From: Mactromeris polynyma
Lineage: Eukaryota > Mollusca > Bivalvia > Venerida > Mactridae
Length of the DNA: 64,000 nt
NCBI GenBank assembly: GCA_032209605.1
Contig: JASFXZ010000018.1
Coordinates: 6,265,904 to 6,329,903 of the forward strand
Reading direction: 5' to 3'
The notes below the pieces were generated by a model. That model was not told the DNA's origin. It ran no database searches and saw only the letters and a program-made list of their open reading frames with translations. Both the position numbers and the translations under genes were made by a program. Positions 46,201-60,854 of this stretch are shown here, piece after piece (the first letter of the stretch is position 1; each line of letters starts with the position of its first letter).

Positions 46201-49200
46201 TTGGAATTTGTGTTCTTAATTTTGAGGTGGTCTGAATATTGAGGTGGTCTTAAAGTGAGGTTTTACTGTACAAGTAATTAGAGATCACTTACTTAAGCTC
46301 AGTTCGCCGTCAACTGTTTCTCTTACAAGCAGAGTTTTATTTTCCCCAAAAACAACCTCCCTTCCATTGATAGTGATGGGTAAATTATGATTTACAACCC
46401 TTGATGTGACACCAGCTGATCCATCGATGTCATCTGGCGTTGTACTTTGGTCGAAAAATACTATGAAGCTTACATTTGTGGTGTTAGTTACGCTATCATA
46501 TCTGGAATTAAAGCACTGGAAAGATGTTATTGCTCCAAATTATCAACGTCTTAAATGTACTAGTCAAACCATTACACTCGATGCATATTATACAAAGTTA
46601 ACAAAGATCGACTTCAGAAATAAACTATAGCCAAACCATTACACTCGATGCACATTATACAAAGTTAACAAAGATCGACTTCAGAAATAAACTATAGTCA
46701 AACCATTACACTCGATGCATATTACACAAAATTAACAAAGATCGACTTCTGAAATAAACTATAGTCAAACCCTGACACTCGATGCACATTACACAAAATT
46801 AACAAAGATCGACTTCGGACACAAACTATAGCCAAACCATTACACTCGATGCACATTACACAAAATTAAAAAAGATCGACTTCTTGAATAAACTATAGTC
46901 AAACTATTACATGCGAGGTACATCACTACAAATTAACGAAGATCGACATCTAAAATAAACCGTTGTATTAATTCGTCGGCTTAATTCCAGAGGGACGTAA
47001 GTCATTTTTGGCAATATTGTGTTTTTTGGTATCGTTTTGTTCGTCTCTTTGAGCTCTAAATGATGGTGAGATTTGCTAGAAATGTTCTAAATAGACTTAA
47101 CACCAATTCCACAAAGACGTAAGTATAAAAAGTTATTGACTCTTCAATCTTTAAACGTTTATTTCTCAAAACTTGTAAACTGATGCTACTAAAGAATTAA
47201 GACGACGAATTATAAACTAGTCCAATTATTACACGTGATCAACATAAGTATACTTACTCAAGAGGTGAGACAAAAATACGGACAAATCCGTCCAAATCGC
47301 TGTACTGTGCTTCCAACTGGAAAAAACCGTTACAGTGAATTATGTTTGCATGATACAAAACTGAGTCAGAAATGTGATATACGTTTCAGTCCCATACACA
47401 TTTATAAATACTTGGTACAGTTCGAAATAAATTTCAGGTCCCGATGTATCTTCTTAGGAACGTCGAATTGAAATTGACTATTTGAAACAATGTATTATTC
47501 AAAATAAAATTTCGGACCCGATGAATTCGAATGAACGAGTCCACAGTGGTCTGATTTATTCATAACTAAGTTTCTTTAAATCGAGACTTAAAGAGGCAGT
47601 CAATGTTTACGTAATACTGAATTATGGACATTTTAATATCGATATTAGTGTAACAAGACCGACAACTACATACCTCGCTTTGAAAATCAGCCCTGTCCGC
47701 GTCGGTATACTCTCCGACTGCCTGGGTGACAAAGTTGACTGTTGTGCCTGTCGTTCCGTTTAACTCTACAATATACACATACATAATGAACGATCAGTGT
47801 GAATGTTTGGTTATAAAATGCTTACACAATACGTACAATCATACTATTGGATAAAATTAAATGCAGGTTCCACTTCGTTCCCATGAAAATAAGAAAAAAA
47901 TAGTTAAATTTTTAACATAATACTAATTGTTTCTCAAGCCAATGTTCTACCAATTATATACATGTACATTTCAGCTTTTTCTTGTAAAAATGTCACTTAT
48001 ATCCAATCAAACATCGTTTAACATTATCGCCGTGTGTACTTTTCCGTTTAACGATACCGGTTGCACAATTTCCCAAAACGCAAGTGGAAACGTCCTGTAA
48101 ATTTAATTCATAGTCATAACAAGTCGGATTTAGAGATATTTAATTGGGTACGTTTATTGCTTTGTTCATTCTTGCAATATGTTAACTGTATTCATTCAGG
48201 GTTACTAAGGCGCTTGGTGGAATCAGAGGGGTGTGTAAAAATGTTTAGTAAAATAAAAACATCGAAATAAATAGATTCTATATAAAATGTATAGATTGTG
48301 TTTCGTCTCGTTCATACGCACAACATACATGTATATACATAGTATCTATTTGGATGCTTTTAATATTGATTACAATGGTTATCGTAATAGGACTGTTGTA
48401 TGGGTTTACCGACCACTGTGGGGACTGGTGAACAAAATGCGCCTAAGTTCACCCTCTCTGTGTCCCGGGCAGCCCGTGTGAGGGTCTAATCACAGAAAAA
48501 CACTTTACAGGTCGATATAGCTCACACATTGACCGCGTTCAAAAGGTATGTATATACTTATACGGCTGTACTTCACAAACCACTAACGATTATAACAAAA
48601 AAAATATATTACGGCTTTCACAGTAGGTTCCGTATAAACCAGGTGCACATTGACACGCACCACCATAGGGTCCAGTATAAGAGTTAGCATTGTTCGAACA
48701 TTCACCGGCTGAAAAATAAACGGTTAAACACATGTTGTAAACGATTAAGAAAAGCATTTTCATTTCAGATCCTGTCATGAACAGGAAAAATGATTACCAC
48801 AAACAATACCAGAAAGGCATAAACTGTATGTTAATCTCATTCTATTAGTCATGATACCATACTCTGTGTCAGCATGTATTAAATTTAAGTGTGACTATTA
48901 AAACACGATAGTTTACATGAACACGAAATTGTTTGTTATTTCATAACACGAAATTTTATTTTAAGAAAATATGGCACAGACGGACCTCAACAGTTCAAAT
49001 TTATCGGGTCTAAAAATCTATTGCGAATAATACATGGTTTTGAATAGCGCATTTCAATTCTACGTGTCTAAGGAACATATATATTTATTTCGGATGATGC
49101 AATGTATTCGGAGAGATGGTTGTCACAAACACGAGGTCTGACTGTATATTAAGATTTGAGTTCAATAAATATAACAATATGTGTATGACACTTACATGGT

Positions 49201-52046
49201 GCTACGCTAGTGCTTCTGGGGTCAGGTGAAGTGGGCGTGGCTGAAATTGAATCGAAAGTAAGTATCTTTGTTTCTTAGATTGTACACTGGTTGTCTACCG
49301 CGGATTTAAGAAACACTGGTGGACAAAGGGAAATAACTAGTTTGCAATGAAAGTAATGTATTCTTACACTGGTGGTCAAAGGGAAATAACTAGTATGCAA
49401 TGAAAGTAATGTATTCTTACACTGGTGGACAAAGGGATATAACTAGTATGCAATGAAAGTAATGTATTCTTACACTGGTGGTCAAAGGGAAATAACTAGT
49501 ATGCAATGAAAGTAATGTATTCTTACACTGGTGGACAAAGGGAAATAACTAGTATGCAATGAAAGTAATGTATTCTTACACTGGTGGACAAAGGGAAATA
49601 ACTAGTTTGCAATGAAAGTAATGTATTCTTACACTGGTGGACACAGGGAAATAACTAGTATCCAATGAAAGTAATGTATTCTTACACTGGTGGTCAAAGG
49701 GAAATAACTAGTATGCAATGAAAGTAATGTATTCTTACACTGGTGGACAAAGGATAATAACTAGTATGCAATGAAAGTAATGTATTCTGTACACTAAATG
49801 TACAATACTGTTCTTTTTTAACCTTTAAGCTCAATGGTACTCATTGCATTATTTCTAAATTTACTTTTATATTAAACTGTAAACAACGAAATACTGTGTA
49901 TTAAGTCTGTATAGCCAATAATTTGGACATAACGAAATAGAAACATTTTGGCGTATAAGGAAGTGAACAGCTTAATTAAAACAAAAACAACAATTCTAAA
50001 TCAAAATACCTGCGGCACCTTGACGTCGTATGCGTACAAGTTTCATCGTCTCTGAAAAAGAGAAAATCGTTGCCGTGGTGACTTGTTACTATACGGCTGA
50101 TAGTGGACATAGTATGTTAGTTCTGTTCTATGGCGCATTTCGTCCGATAATCTTACCTAGAGGATGCCTTCCCAAGCAGACGACTCGTATGCATTATATA
50201 ATATAGACAGTTTGAATAGTTCTAATGATGAGTATGCATGAGTATTATAACTTCATTAATGCTCCAGAATACGCGTATTATCATTTCCTCTCTCTCTATC
50301 TTTCCAGTTCAAATTCATAGTCAGGGAGTTTATTGCAAATAAGTAATATTTTCGATATGTTTAACCATAAACCTTTTTTATTAATACGATAATGACACGC
50401 ATGCTTTAATATCTATGACATAAAAGTGTAGCTACACGAGTATCAGCTTGTCAGATTAGCACAGTCGTAAATGCAACCGTCGGCCAATCTGGATGTATTG
50501 AGTTCTAACCTCGGACCAGGTACGAGGTCTTCGTGACAATTCGACTGAAGAGGATACATCCAAAGTCATTTATTTTCTACCTCTAAATCGTGTCGGAAAG
50601 TTGTTACTTGCTTCCTAAAGACTCAGGTCGTCTTTTTGAGATAAACAACTTTAAAGTTTTACCCTCTTTAGATAATTGTTACATACGGGGTTACGGACGT
50701 ATGGCAATAAGGCGACGTATTGTTACCAATTGGGAAAGTCGATTTTACAAAATAAGTGTAGAAACAATGGATATTCTAATTACCATTCGGGTCTTCAATA
50801 TTAGGATCAGCTTCAGTTGTGATATAAGGGTCACCTCCAGGAGCTGTAACTATTGGTGTAGTAATAGATGCAGTAGTTATAGGAGTTGTCGGTGATTGCG
50901 TATACATTGGTGTGGTGTCTGAAGAAGTAGTTATAGGCGTAGTTGGTTTATCAGTCGATGCAGGAGTTGTAATGTCAGCTGATGCAGTGTCAGTATGAGC
51001 GGGTGCGCTCTTATCAAATGCGTCGACTTCTATGACAGTATTTGAATCATCACGTACGTTATTTTCTATGAGATTTGACGTCTTTTTATTTAACACATTC
51101 GTCAATTTTGAGTTCGATATATCCGGTTCTCTCGTCCACATAGCATCAATTAGTATTTTATCACTTCGATGATGTGGTTTAAACAATTCTTTTTCTGAAT
51201 TCTGAAATCTACGTGTTTGATTTGCGTACATTTTGTCTGAAAAAAATTGTCTTTCACTAATTCTAGCGTTCTGATGTGGACTATAGTGTGGTCTAAACTG
51301 TATGAAAATTGCTACAATAACTGAAATACAAAACAGATAATTAGCGATATACTTATCGTTCAAAATCACTGCGGAAAACTAATTCAAACTGATCAGAGTT
51401 TTGTATTGAATAAACAATGAGTGCATCATTATCAGCCCTTTGTCAGTCTGAAACAAATTTCATCCATCATGGGATAAAATGGACATAATATTGTAAAATA
51501 GTTGGTTAATAGTATGGAATGTTTTTAAATAACCAACACCTCGGCTTAAAACGTCTACTTGCATTGGTTAATGTACAAGTTAGACTTTCTTTCTGCCTTG
51601 CAGACATGCATCTATACGATTTCATTGTCCGTTTTTCGTATATTTGCAACTATGACATTTTATAAAAGAAAATCGGAACAATGGGGCAACTTTAATGTAA
51701 ATAAATGCTTTAATGTGCATACCGAACTGTGGTTATTGTGTCTTCCAATTTGACTACAGAAAGAATCGATTCAACTGACAATGAATCAAAGGTTCTATAC
51801 ATTACGTTTTTCTTGTTTTTTTCGAGTATTAAGTAAGTATTTCCTTAAAACTTATAAAACATATATTAAAACAAATCCGCCATCTTACGTAATGTGGTTA
51901 TGAAGGCAGTGATGTTTCTTTGTATTTGTTGTTTTGCTTTCTTTCTCGTCAGTTTGTGTTCCCACGTATCTGCTTCAGATTGTTCATTGTCGATGTTTCT
52001 TGTGTTTGCCATCTTCTTATCTGTGTCCAGCTCACTGAGTCTTAAC
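43272..52046 (-). CDS. Transmembrane mucin-like protein, EGF-SEA-EGF-TM (copy 2)
   Basis: Same model as copy 1. Exons: 52046-51889 (Met at 52012), 51320-50784, 50051-50010, 49240-49196, 48708-48613, 47765-47674, 46515-46293, 45958-45914, 45451-45343, 44359-44168, 43608-43272. All splice borders and phases are retained. The exons read by eye show one substitution, synonymous (Ile in the EGF exon). The intron between the two SEA-like exons is shorter, missing two 67-bp units and 573 bp. Both copies therefore look able to make the same 613-residue protein. Confidence 0.73.
43976..44125. mobile_element. MITE family 1, decayed (copy 2)
   Basis: Counterpart of 15324-15473. Confidence 0.6.
44554..44732. 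mobile_element. MITE family 1, 179 bp (copy 2)
   Basis: Counterpart of 15902-16080, with the same ends. Confidence 0.72.
46092..46268. mobile_element. MITE family 2, intronic (copy 2)
   Basis: Counterpart of 17453-17629. Near its right end 'gtctgaatattgaggtggtc' replaces 'gtcttaatattgaggtggtc'. Confidence 0.68.
46561..46962. repeat. 67-bp minisatellite, 6 units (copy 2)
   Basis: Two units fewer than copy 1, otherwise the same unit types in the same order. Confidence 0.93.
48977..49144. mobile_element. MITE family 1, intronic (copy 2)
   Basis: Counterpart of 21045-21212. Confidence 0.62.
49313..49789. repeat. 53-bp minisatellite, 9 units (copy 2)
   Basis: Same units in the same order as 21381-21857. 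Confidence 0.95.
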
Positions 52047-55000
52047 CTAGATATATAACAATGAATAGTTTACCAGTCGATTGTTACATATCATATGCTT
52101 TTAGTAATAAACAATACTTATCTACATATCTATATGTATATGTATATCTATATGTACCTTTCAAAACAAAAGATGATACATGGTACACTGTTAACTTAGC
52201 TTCGACATCTTTAATGCACACTGTGTCGCGTATCTACAGCATTAGCATCATTTAGAGTGTTGCTTGCGATGCCGACTCTATGCGGTTGTTGTACAATAGT
52301 GTGTATTTTTGCAGGACGGGTAACTTGTCCAGTGATGGCGTCTGTTCTTTACCCGTCCACTTATATACTCTGTCCATCGCTTCCATTGGAGATATGATAT
52401 GCAATTAGGTTGACAAACAAATTGAAAGCGTATGTTTACAATCCACGGTTCCAATATGGCTGCCACCCTAATACTACACTCGGTCACATTATTAAATATG
52501 AGAACGCAGACATCTGAATACGAAATAAAGTCATAGCATAGCTACTGACTTTAACTTGGAAGCCCGCCGGTGTATAGCTCGATCCGAGACCACTCAACAG
52601 CCAATCTAGATGTTGTAGGTTCGACTCCCGGGTAAGGCTGATCTCCATGACATCTTGACAGAAAATGAAGTCTTTTCACCACTTCCCTTCCTCAGATTAG
52701 TACAGGTTCTTAAATCCAGGAATAAATTAAATACTGTGATTTGAAAATGGCGTAAAACTGCCACTCAACACAGACTACATGTACTTTGTGTGTGGATATT
52801 GGTGTTTTGAGCGATGAATTCCTCTCCTCTCCAACGGCAATCATTGCATAACCAAAACAAATATTAGACAAAAGGTCTTTACGCTATTTGAATATTTTTG
52901 TGGCCAAAGCGGTACATTGCCTTGCATTTCCAGCATGCCTTACATACAATAAAATATCACCAGACATATGTCCGCAATCCATATTAGGGAAAGATGCAAC
53001 GGCGTTATATTACTGCGTTGGGCAACATCAAGGGATTTAAACCGTGGTCTACATATTTACATAATGCTTCCTATTTTGCCCATCAATATCATTTGGAAAA
53101 AAAACATCAAGTTTTAAAAGGGGACTTTTTCAGTTGATAAATTATTTGACACTTTCACTGGTATATCAAATACTTGTACTGTTATTGTCTAAATGTTGCA
53201 ATATACTGTTATGTATGAAGTCAATGAAGAAAGGTGTGAAGTTTACTTCCAAAAATAGTATCCTTGTAATTCGGTAATAAAGTACCAGAAGCGAAGGATA
53301 TGTGGGATATCTGAACACCGAAACAGAATTATTAACTAAGCAATGCATATCAGAAAGCTGAACGTTATGCAAGCGTATGTGTAGTACGTTTTATTGTGCC
53401 GTTTTAAGTAAACAGAGTAGAAAAATACACTCCGAAAAAACTTTAGGACACAATATTGTCCAGAAAAAAGGAAATGATATAGGAAAATGTATCATCATTA
53501 TGATCAGAAAATTAATTAAAGGAGTCGAGCAGAAAATGCCACATTCAAAGTGGCAAGCCAACCCAAAACCATAATCAGACGACTAAAAAAGATACATTAG
53601 ACAAAACATTAAGCATAACACGAATAAATATGAGTAACGACTTGGAAGTAGATAATGATGGCAATGATGAAGATAAGGAGAAAGACAATGATGAGTATGA
53701 TAACCATATACACCATTGTGTCAACTTGGACATTTTGCAAGGGTGAGCTGGGAAGGAACATCGTTCAAACAGAATGGAAAACAAATCTCAGTTTGTTATA
53801 TTTTATAGGTAAGTTTCGAAATGCAATCAATGTGAACGAACAGTAGTTAGTCGCAGGTTACTACGCATGTAAAACTTTGTGTTGATTGGCATTCGTGATT
53901 ATTAGCAGAAGTTGCTTATATAGCTTTATACGGGTCTCGAGTTAGAATTAAGTTGGTGGAGAATGTCATATTCACCTCAGATCTCTGGGAAACATCAGCA
54001 CATACAGCACTATGAACAGAGAAGAAGTAAGGGTGGACACTATGGTGATGGACAATAAGGAATTATCGAAAACAATTAAAGAGATTGGATGGAGGGGACA
54101 AAAAGGGAAGGGAATCCATTAGATGACAAGCGCAGTGACATCATGAGTACAGAACGCAGAACGTAGCAACGTAGCAATTGAAATTAGGCCGAAATGTTGG
54201 TCTAGATAACTACAATTTTGCTGGGTAATAGAGCGTAACGTAGCGTACAACACCTTATTCAGTATGCTAAGCAACCTGTTGCTGCTTGTTTTTCATTTTT
54301 TATTTATAAATTCCTTTACATTTTTTGTTCATTTAATCCTATCAACCTTTCATTTATTTTCTCCACACGTCTCGCTTCCAAATGACTTCACTTAAGAATG
54401 GCCTCGTAGTAAAATAGTATTTAAAATCAGTGTCACCAATGGTGTATTATATTACATTTAGGAGTTGGTTTAATTACGTTCTCGTTTTAGTGTACCTTAA
54501 TGTTAGTTTAAAAGACAAGCTGTTAATGATGTGCGAGAGTTTGATCGAGTACATGCAGTAAATGTTTACCTTAAATATAAATAAGATTTTAATAAAAGTT
54601 GCAATGGTGGAACTGTTCAACTTAAACTTTTATAAAATCACTCTTTGTCGATATTGCAGTTTCTCAGTATTTGTAAAGAAAAAATAAAGTAATTAAGAGG
54701 TTAAAACTTCAATTAATAGTGAACTTTAATTTCAGCTTTATCTGTGTAATAAGGGTATCGGCCTCTATTTAAGAGCATACCTATTTATACCTCGATTTAG
54801 CGTCATATTATTTTTCGAAACCAACATTCCCGGTAGAATGAGAGAACAAACCAGTTGAGATAAAAATATATCTTGTCACTATGAAATCTTTCTGGACACA
54901 CAACTTATTTTACAACAAAACGTTAATACAAGCTACTAATTTACCAAACAAAACAAAGATATAAAAAAAGTAAATGATAAGATGTATGATATAAATCTTC

Positions 55001-55559
55001 CTTTTCCATTTCAACAAGACCGTCCTGTAACATTTTGCAAATGAAAGCTTCAATATCCAATAAAATAGACCCGAGTTTTAACAACATATTCGTCCGGTGT
55101 AGCTATTTATCAAAAATAATTAGTGATTCAATCTCCAATGACTGCATGAATAATTTCATCCTTCTTAATGCCTCTATAAGCAAAGAAATATGTAAGCTGA
55201 AATAGTTTCCTCATAATTTATAACGAGAGAATATCTCATAATAACGAGACGATTATCTCGTCAAGCAAGATTCATAATTATGTAGGTTATTCTCGATGAT
55301 ACTATTCGGGTTTCGTACATTTTATTTAGCTATACACGTGAAGGAAATTATATTCCATTAATTTACAATAAAATGTACAACTTTGTCTGATGTAACAATT
55401 GTCACACACAAAACAGGAACATTGAAGAATTGAACCCCACCTGCATGTACTTACATTGTAAGAGTAAAAAAGTATAACAGTTAATGCACTTCATATGCTA
55501 GCGACATTTTGTACATAATGCTTTGTAAGATCTGAATGGTGTTGCGTTGCCACTTATGC
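52047..55559. other. Upstream region of the copy 2 mucin-like gene
   Basis: Counterpart of 24115-27627. It contains the SINE at 52557-52772 and no recognised exon. Confidence 0.4.
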
Positions 55560-56072
55560 CAGGGATGGGTCGAGTACTGGGGGATAGTACTCGAGTAAGT
55601 ACTGAATACTGGATGCTTAAGGAGTACGTACCGAATACTCACTTGTGTGTGTACTTAAGTAAGTACTGAGTACTACTTAAAGTACTCGAGTAAGTGCTGA
55701 GTACAGAATGTTTAAATTATCATTGTATAGTATAATTAATAAATGATTAACTTTTATAATACAACATTACAGAAGTAGGCATATTTCTTTTAATTAACCT
55801 GTCCAATTTGTTGTTATAATGAATTATTTTTACCATTCACTTTTAATATATATATTTACTTCATTATCTTCCTTTAATTTCCATTAATTTTCACACATAA
55901 GTGTGGAAGTACTCATAGAGTACTCGCAAAGAACTCTTAGTACTGACCATTTTGCTTCTGTACTTGAGTAAGTACGAGTACTTGAACTCATAATTTCAGA
56001 CGAGTACTGAGTACTGCTGAGTACTTGAAAATTGATACTCGAGTAAGTACGAGTACGAGTATCACATCCCTG
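55560..56072. mobile_element. hAT-type MITE (copy 2)
   Basis: Same insertion as 27628-28140, with ACTTATGC duplications at 55552-55559 and 56073-56080. It was therefore inserted before the 28-kb duplication. Confidence 0.88.
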
Positions 56073-57622
56073 ACTTATGCACCATGTTAAGTTCATCAGT
56101 TTTAAAAGTACCGAATGTAATTTATCAGTAACCTATATTTTTCAGTACCTGAAAGATGTTTAAAGTTAATTTCAGACACTTACACATACAGTTATCACTT
56201 GAAACATAAAACATATCATCAAACATACCATGGAACATTGTGTAATAGTGACAATGCAAAGTAGGGAAGAACACATTCACAAATCAGAATTTCCCGAAAT
56301 ATATCTAAACAAAACATACGGGATGTGGCATACGCATGGATGGGACACGAAAAACAATACCAAACGGATCGGGAGGCACACATAGGGATGGGCAAAAACA
56401 AAGACTGAAACCTTTGTAAATCTTCCCTCACGTCTCATTGTGGTTTTGGGTGGCCGTGCACTTTGGATGTCACATTTCCTGCTTGAGGTATTTATTCATT
56501 TTTAGTATTTTTGTGAAATTCTATGTACAGGTGTTTGAAGTTAACTAAGAAACATTTATAACATTGAAATAATAAGCGTTCCTTGTATCTCTCTGTGTCA
56601 TCAAGTGTTGCTATTTCAATTTAGGTATCCATAATACATGCCTTGATTGTCTGACATATCTTACTTTTTATCACATGTATAGATCAAGATGAATGTATGC
56701 TATAGTTGCTGTATTATTTACAGTAAAACCTCAATGATAAGACCACCCTTACTGTTTGTAAGTACTTTGAATATCAGGCGTGGTTTAGTTTCGATGTCCT
56801 CATCATTTCAGTACAAGACAGAGACATAAATGGTGGATGAAGAAAGAAGTAAGAAAGGAGAAACAACAATTGATGAAGGGTATAAAATACAACTGAATAG
56901 AAACGGAATAATATTGAGTATAAATATTGGAATGGGAAATAACACGGGGCAGCAAAATAAATAAACCTGACGCGAAACTTTGAAACACAACGGCTCCCAA
57001 GCCTCTGTATATGTCAGTGTTTATCTATATATGTTTTAACTTTCTTTTTACATCCAATTTGAAACTAGTTCGTACAACTTGCGTTAATTACGTTAGACTA
57101 AATCCTGTATTTCTAACCTGTATTCGCGAGTTAGTGTTCAGGGACAGTGTAGACCAGAAGTCCGGGTCTCTACCCATTCCACTCGTCGCCTTATTTCCAG
57201 AACCCCGTAACTCAATTTTTGGCTGTATTGAATATTTGGTATCGTTAAAACCGTCTTTCCAAGCTCTTTCTATTTATACTACCTATATTGTTCTGGAATG
57301 CACATCATTTAAATTCAATACAATTCCACAATCCCGTATGTAACTATTATCTCAATAAAAAAAATTCTCAAAAAGATGAAAAACAAGTTATGTGGCTCTG
57401 GAAATAATGCAACGCATATTCTTCTTACGTAGGCCTATATATAAATCCTGAAGGTTTAAACCAGTTGTGGCAACTTCATACTTAAAAGACACAGTTGTTC
57501 CACAAAATTATTACACATGGTTTCATGTAAGAAAACTTAAATGATTATAACAAGACATGATCCATTATTTTCAGTATTTATTTATTTAATACGCACAATG
57601 GCGACAAAAATCACTACTAAGC

Positions 57623-58324
57623 AAAAGTCACATACACACGGCAATACCTCCCACACAGACCCCCGAGAAAACAAAAGTCACATACACACGGCAATACCTC
57701 CCACACAGACCCCCGAGAAAACAAAAGTCACATACACACGGCAATACCTCCCACACAGACCCCCGAGAAAACAAAAGTCACATACACACGGCAATACCTC
57801 CCACTTATACCCCCGAGAAAACAAAAGTCACATACACACGGCAATACCTCCCACACAGACCCCCGAGAAAAACAAAAGTCACATACACACGGCAATACCT
57901 CCCACACAGACCCCCGAGAAAACAAAAGTCACATACACACGGCAATACCTCCCACTTAGACCCCCGAGAAAACAAAAGTCACATACACACAGCAATACCT
58001 CCCACACAGATCCCCGAGAAAACACAAGTCACATACACACGGCAATACCTCCCACACAGACCCCCGAGAAAACAAAAGTCACATACACACGGCAATACCT
58101 CCCACTTAGACCCCCGAGAAAACAAAAGTCACATACACACGGCAATACCTCCCACACAGACCCCCGAGAAAACATAAGTCACATACACGCGGCAATACCT
58201 CCCACTTAGACCCCCGAGAAAACAAAAGTCACATACACACGGCAATACCTCCCACTTAGACCCCCGAGAAAACAAAAGTCACATACACACGGCAATACCT
58301 CCCACACAGACCCCCGAGAAAACA
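57623..58324. repeat. 50-bp minisatellite, about 14 units (copy 2)
   Basis: Same variant order as 29691-30392, including the single extra A, so the array was already at this size when duplicated or was homogenised afterwards. Confidence 0.95.
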
Positions 58325-59231
58325 AAAGTCAATAAAACATTAGGCACCAATGAGGTGCAAGGGTAAATGTTTACTAGATATGTATGGGGAAAGGGTGCTA
58401 GAAATGGTCTGGCCGACCATAAAAACAACTAAAGATATATTAGAGGGACAGCAATTAGGGAAAAGTTTATAGGATGGAATACATCACAGAACAAGTAAAG
58501 AAAGTCGGTAATAATAAGTCGTAAGGGAGAGGGAAAGGTGAATATTATATCAGTAAGTAAAATAAGTAAAACAACTGCACATGGGGAAGGGAAACTTAAC
58601 ATACAACTATAAACATAGTATAAAACATTTCTATAAAATAGAAATACAATGTAATAACCACACAGCGATGAACAGCCTTGGAACTGTCTGTAAAAATACT
58701 AGGGGGCTTAACATGCGTAAGTGTGGATCTACTATCGATTGAAATCTACACACATGTACATAAATGAATGACAGTCTGGTATATTGTATAATTAATCCAT
58801 TTTCAATGAGTGCTGTACCATTGAAATTTAATCACGTCTGAATATTTGTATATACTCACTGGTGGGAAATATTCAATATCGAATAAAAGCGAACGACTAG
58901 TCGTGCACAATCCTACAAGAGCGCCGCCATAATATTCTTCCTTTTAAATATGTATACATTCAACGAATGAATGTTCAGTTTCATTAAAGATTTGATTAAA
59001 CATGTTTTCAAATTCATGACTTGATTGAAACAAATTGAATCAAAATGGAGACAATTTGTGCAAACCACACGACTAAGCCGCTTTTGTTTTTACAACCTCG
59101 CTTGTCAAATGAATTATGTTTACACCTAGAATTCGCAGAAATACTTGTTTTTACAGAAAATAATACGTAACAAAAAGCATAAAACAAAGTGAAAAAAAGT
59201 TAAGTGGTTATCTATTGTAGTGTAACCCCTA
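58325..59231. other. Right part of copy 2
   Basis: Counterpart of 30393-31299: remainder of the dispersed repeat (to about 58532), then AT-rich non-coding sequence. Confidence 0.45.
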
Positions 59232-59402
59232 CTTAAAGGGCCAGCCATTTCTGACTCATGACAGTTTCTGGGCACATTTACTTACACGGTAACCATTATT
59301 TAACTAGCTGACGGCTCACCAACCGGCCATATCAGAATGGATCTCTACTGGGATTCGAACCTTTGACCCACAGCTCCCAAGGATGATGCCTTAACCATTA
59401 CA
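59232..59402 (-). mobile_element. tRNA-derived SINE, minus strand (copy 2)
   Basis: Counterpart of 31300-31470. Confidence 0.6.
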
Positions 59403-59821
59403 TCAAAGGAGACTGTTACACATACTAACTATATGTCTTTGCATGCTTTTTAGACATGGATGTAACAAAGAATAGATTATTTATGAAAACGAGGAAATCG
59501 TGGGATCTCTATCGATTGTATTTGAATCAAGCGTTTTCATTGGACAACAAGATGGAACTAAGATAATTCCTAGATCCCCAACACAACCAAACCAGATTTT
59601 ATATTTATCATTCCACAGTATATTATGTGTGTTTTTCTAATTGGTCACTGTTACATTGTTATATCTCATAAGGTGTATTATAACTTGCAATTCGCACAGA
59701 TCCATATCACAATATCATAATGCAAATGTCCAAATGTATGACAAAATAATACTCAGCTAGTGACGGTCTTGTTAATGTTGCAAAAAAAAAGAAATTCTAA
59801 ATGGCATTAACATATGGTGAC

Positions 59822-60854
59822 TAATTAGAAAAGTGTTTCAGAGTATTTGTATAATCCATCATAATACAATAAATGTTCGGTACTATAAGAAAATCTCACC
59901 TGTTTGAAAAATATCCAACCAAATCGAAATTTCTAAAAACTATTTTCCTGTCATTTTAAATGATTTAATATTGTTTCGAAATAATCACAAACACAATATT
60001 TGCTTCGGTCCTAAAACAGTAATCCGAAAATTGATTAACCCCGTGCAATATCGATACACAAACTGATGAAGATACCACCGAATTAAAAATCAGGGCGTTG
60101 ACAGTTTTCATTCAGACGAAATCCGTGACGTAGATGTGGTGGATAAATCAGAATCATGGTGGAAAGGTATTAAGCTTGTGTGAACTATCCCCGGATTGAT
60201 ATAAGCATGAAAGTAGGCTATTGATGAGAAAAGTAATGTTTATAGTTTAATATACAAATTTATTCATGTAAGATATCAATACGTGTGACGATCACGTCTT
60301 CAGACTGTTGGTGTAAAGAAAAATGTCCGCACCCAATATAAGCTATTTGCCGCCCAAAAGAAGCTAGTACGTTACCGAACATACGTTTAATTATATGACT
60401 ATGGTATTTTATATTTTCATCACCGATGTAAATTTACTCGACGCAATCAAAAACGCAACTATTTAAACTAGGCATCATTTTGTAGTACCAACTGTCAAAA
60501 GCTTGTTATAGTTAGGCCTTTCTGTGTGTCAATTCTTGTTCAAAACTTTATTTAACTCTAGACAAATTATTTTTTATTTCATTATTGATTAATTTTATGA
60601 AATTATGTTTTAGAAATAAAGAATAGTTTTGCCTGTGTAATGTCACTGTAGGCCCCTATCTATGTGCACACTTTTTGGTTTGCATTTTTAATGGCGTTAA
60701 GTATATATGACATAACTGAGAAATATATCTTGATTTTGTGGAGTTCATTCCCAAACCATTAAATAATATTCAAATATTATTATAATAGTTTAATTTATTT
60801 ATTTTACATCGATTGTGAAATATATTCTAAAAACTTTAATTATCACTATCGATT
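59822..60854. other. Right flank, no gene seen
   Basis: Unique AT-rich sequence after the duplication. No open frame or repeat with support. Confidence 0.45.

Larger units (their letters stand above)
31887..59818. repeat. Tandem duplication unit, copy 2 (about 27.9 kb)
   Basis: Direct repeat of 3263-31886. Offset from copy 1 is 28,645 near the cysteine-rich gene, 28,652 between about 12.9 and 16.8 kb, 28,639 at 17.3-17.9 kb, 28,505 after the 67-bp array and a constant 27,932 from 19.67 kb to the end. The two big steps are a two-unit minisatellite loss and a 573-bp gap. Ends at GAC (59819-59821), then unique sequence. Confidence 0.97.
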
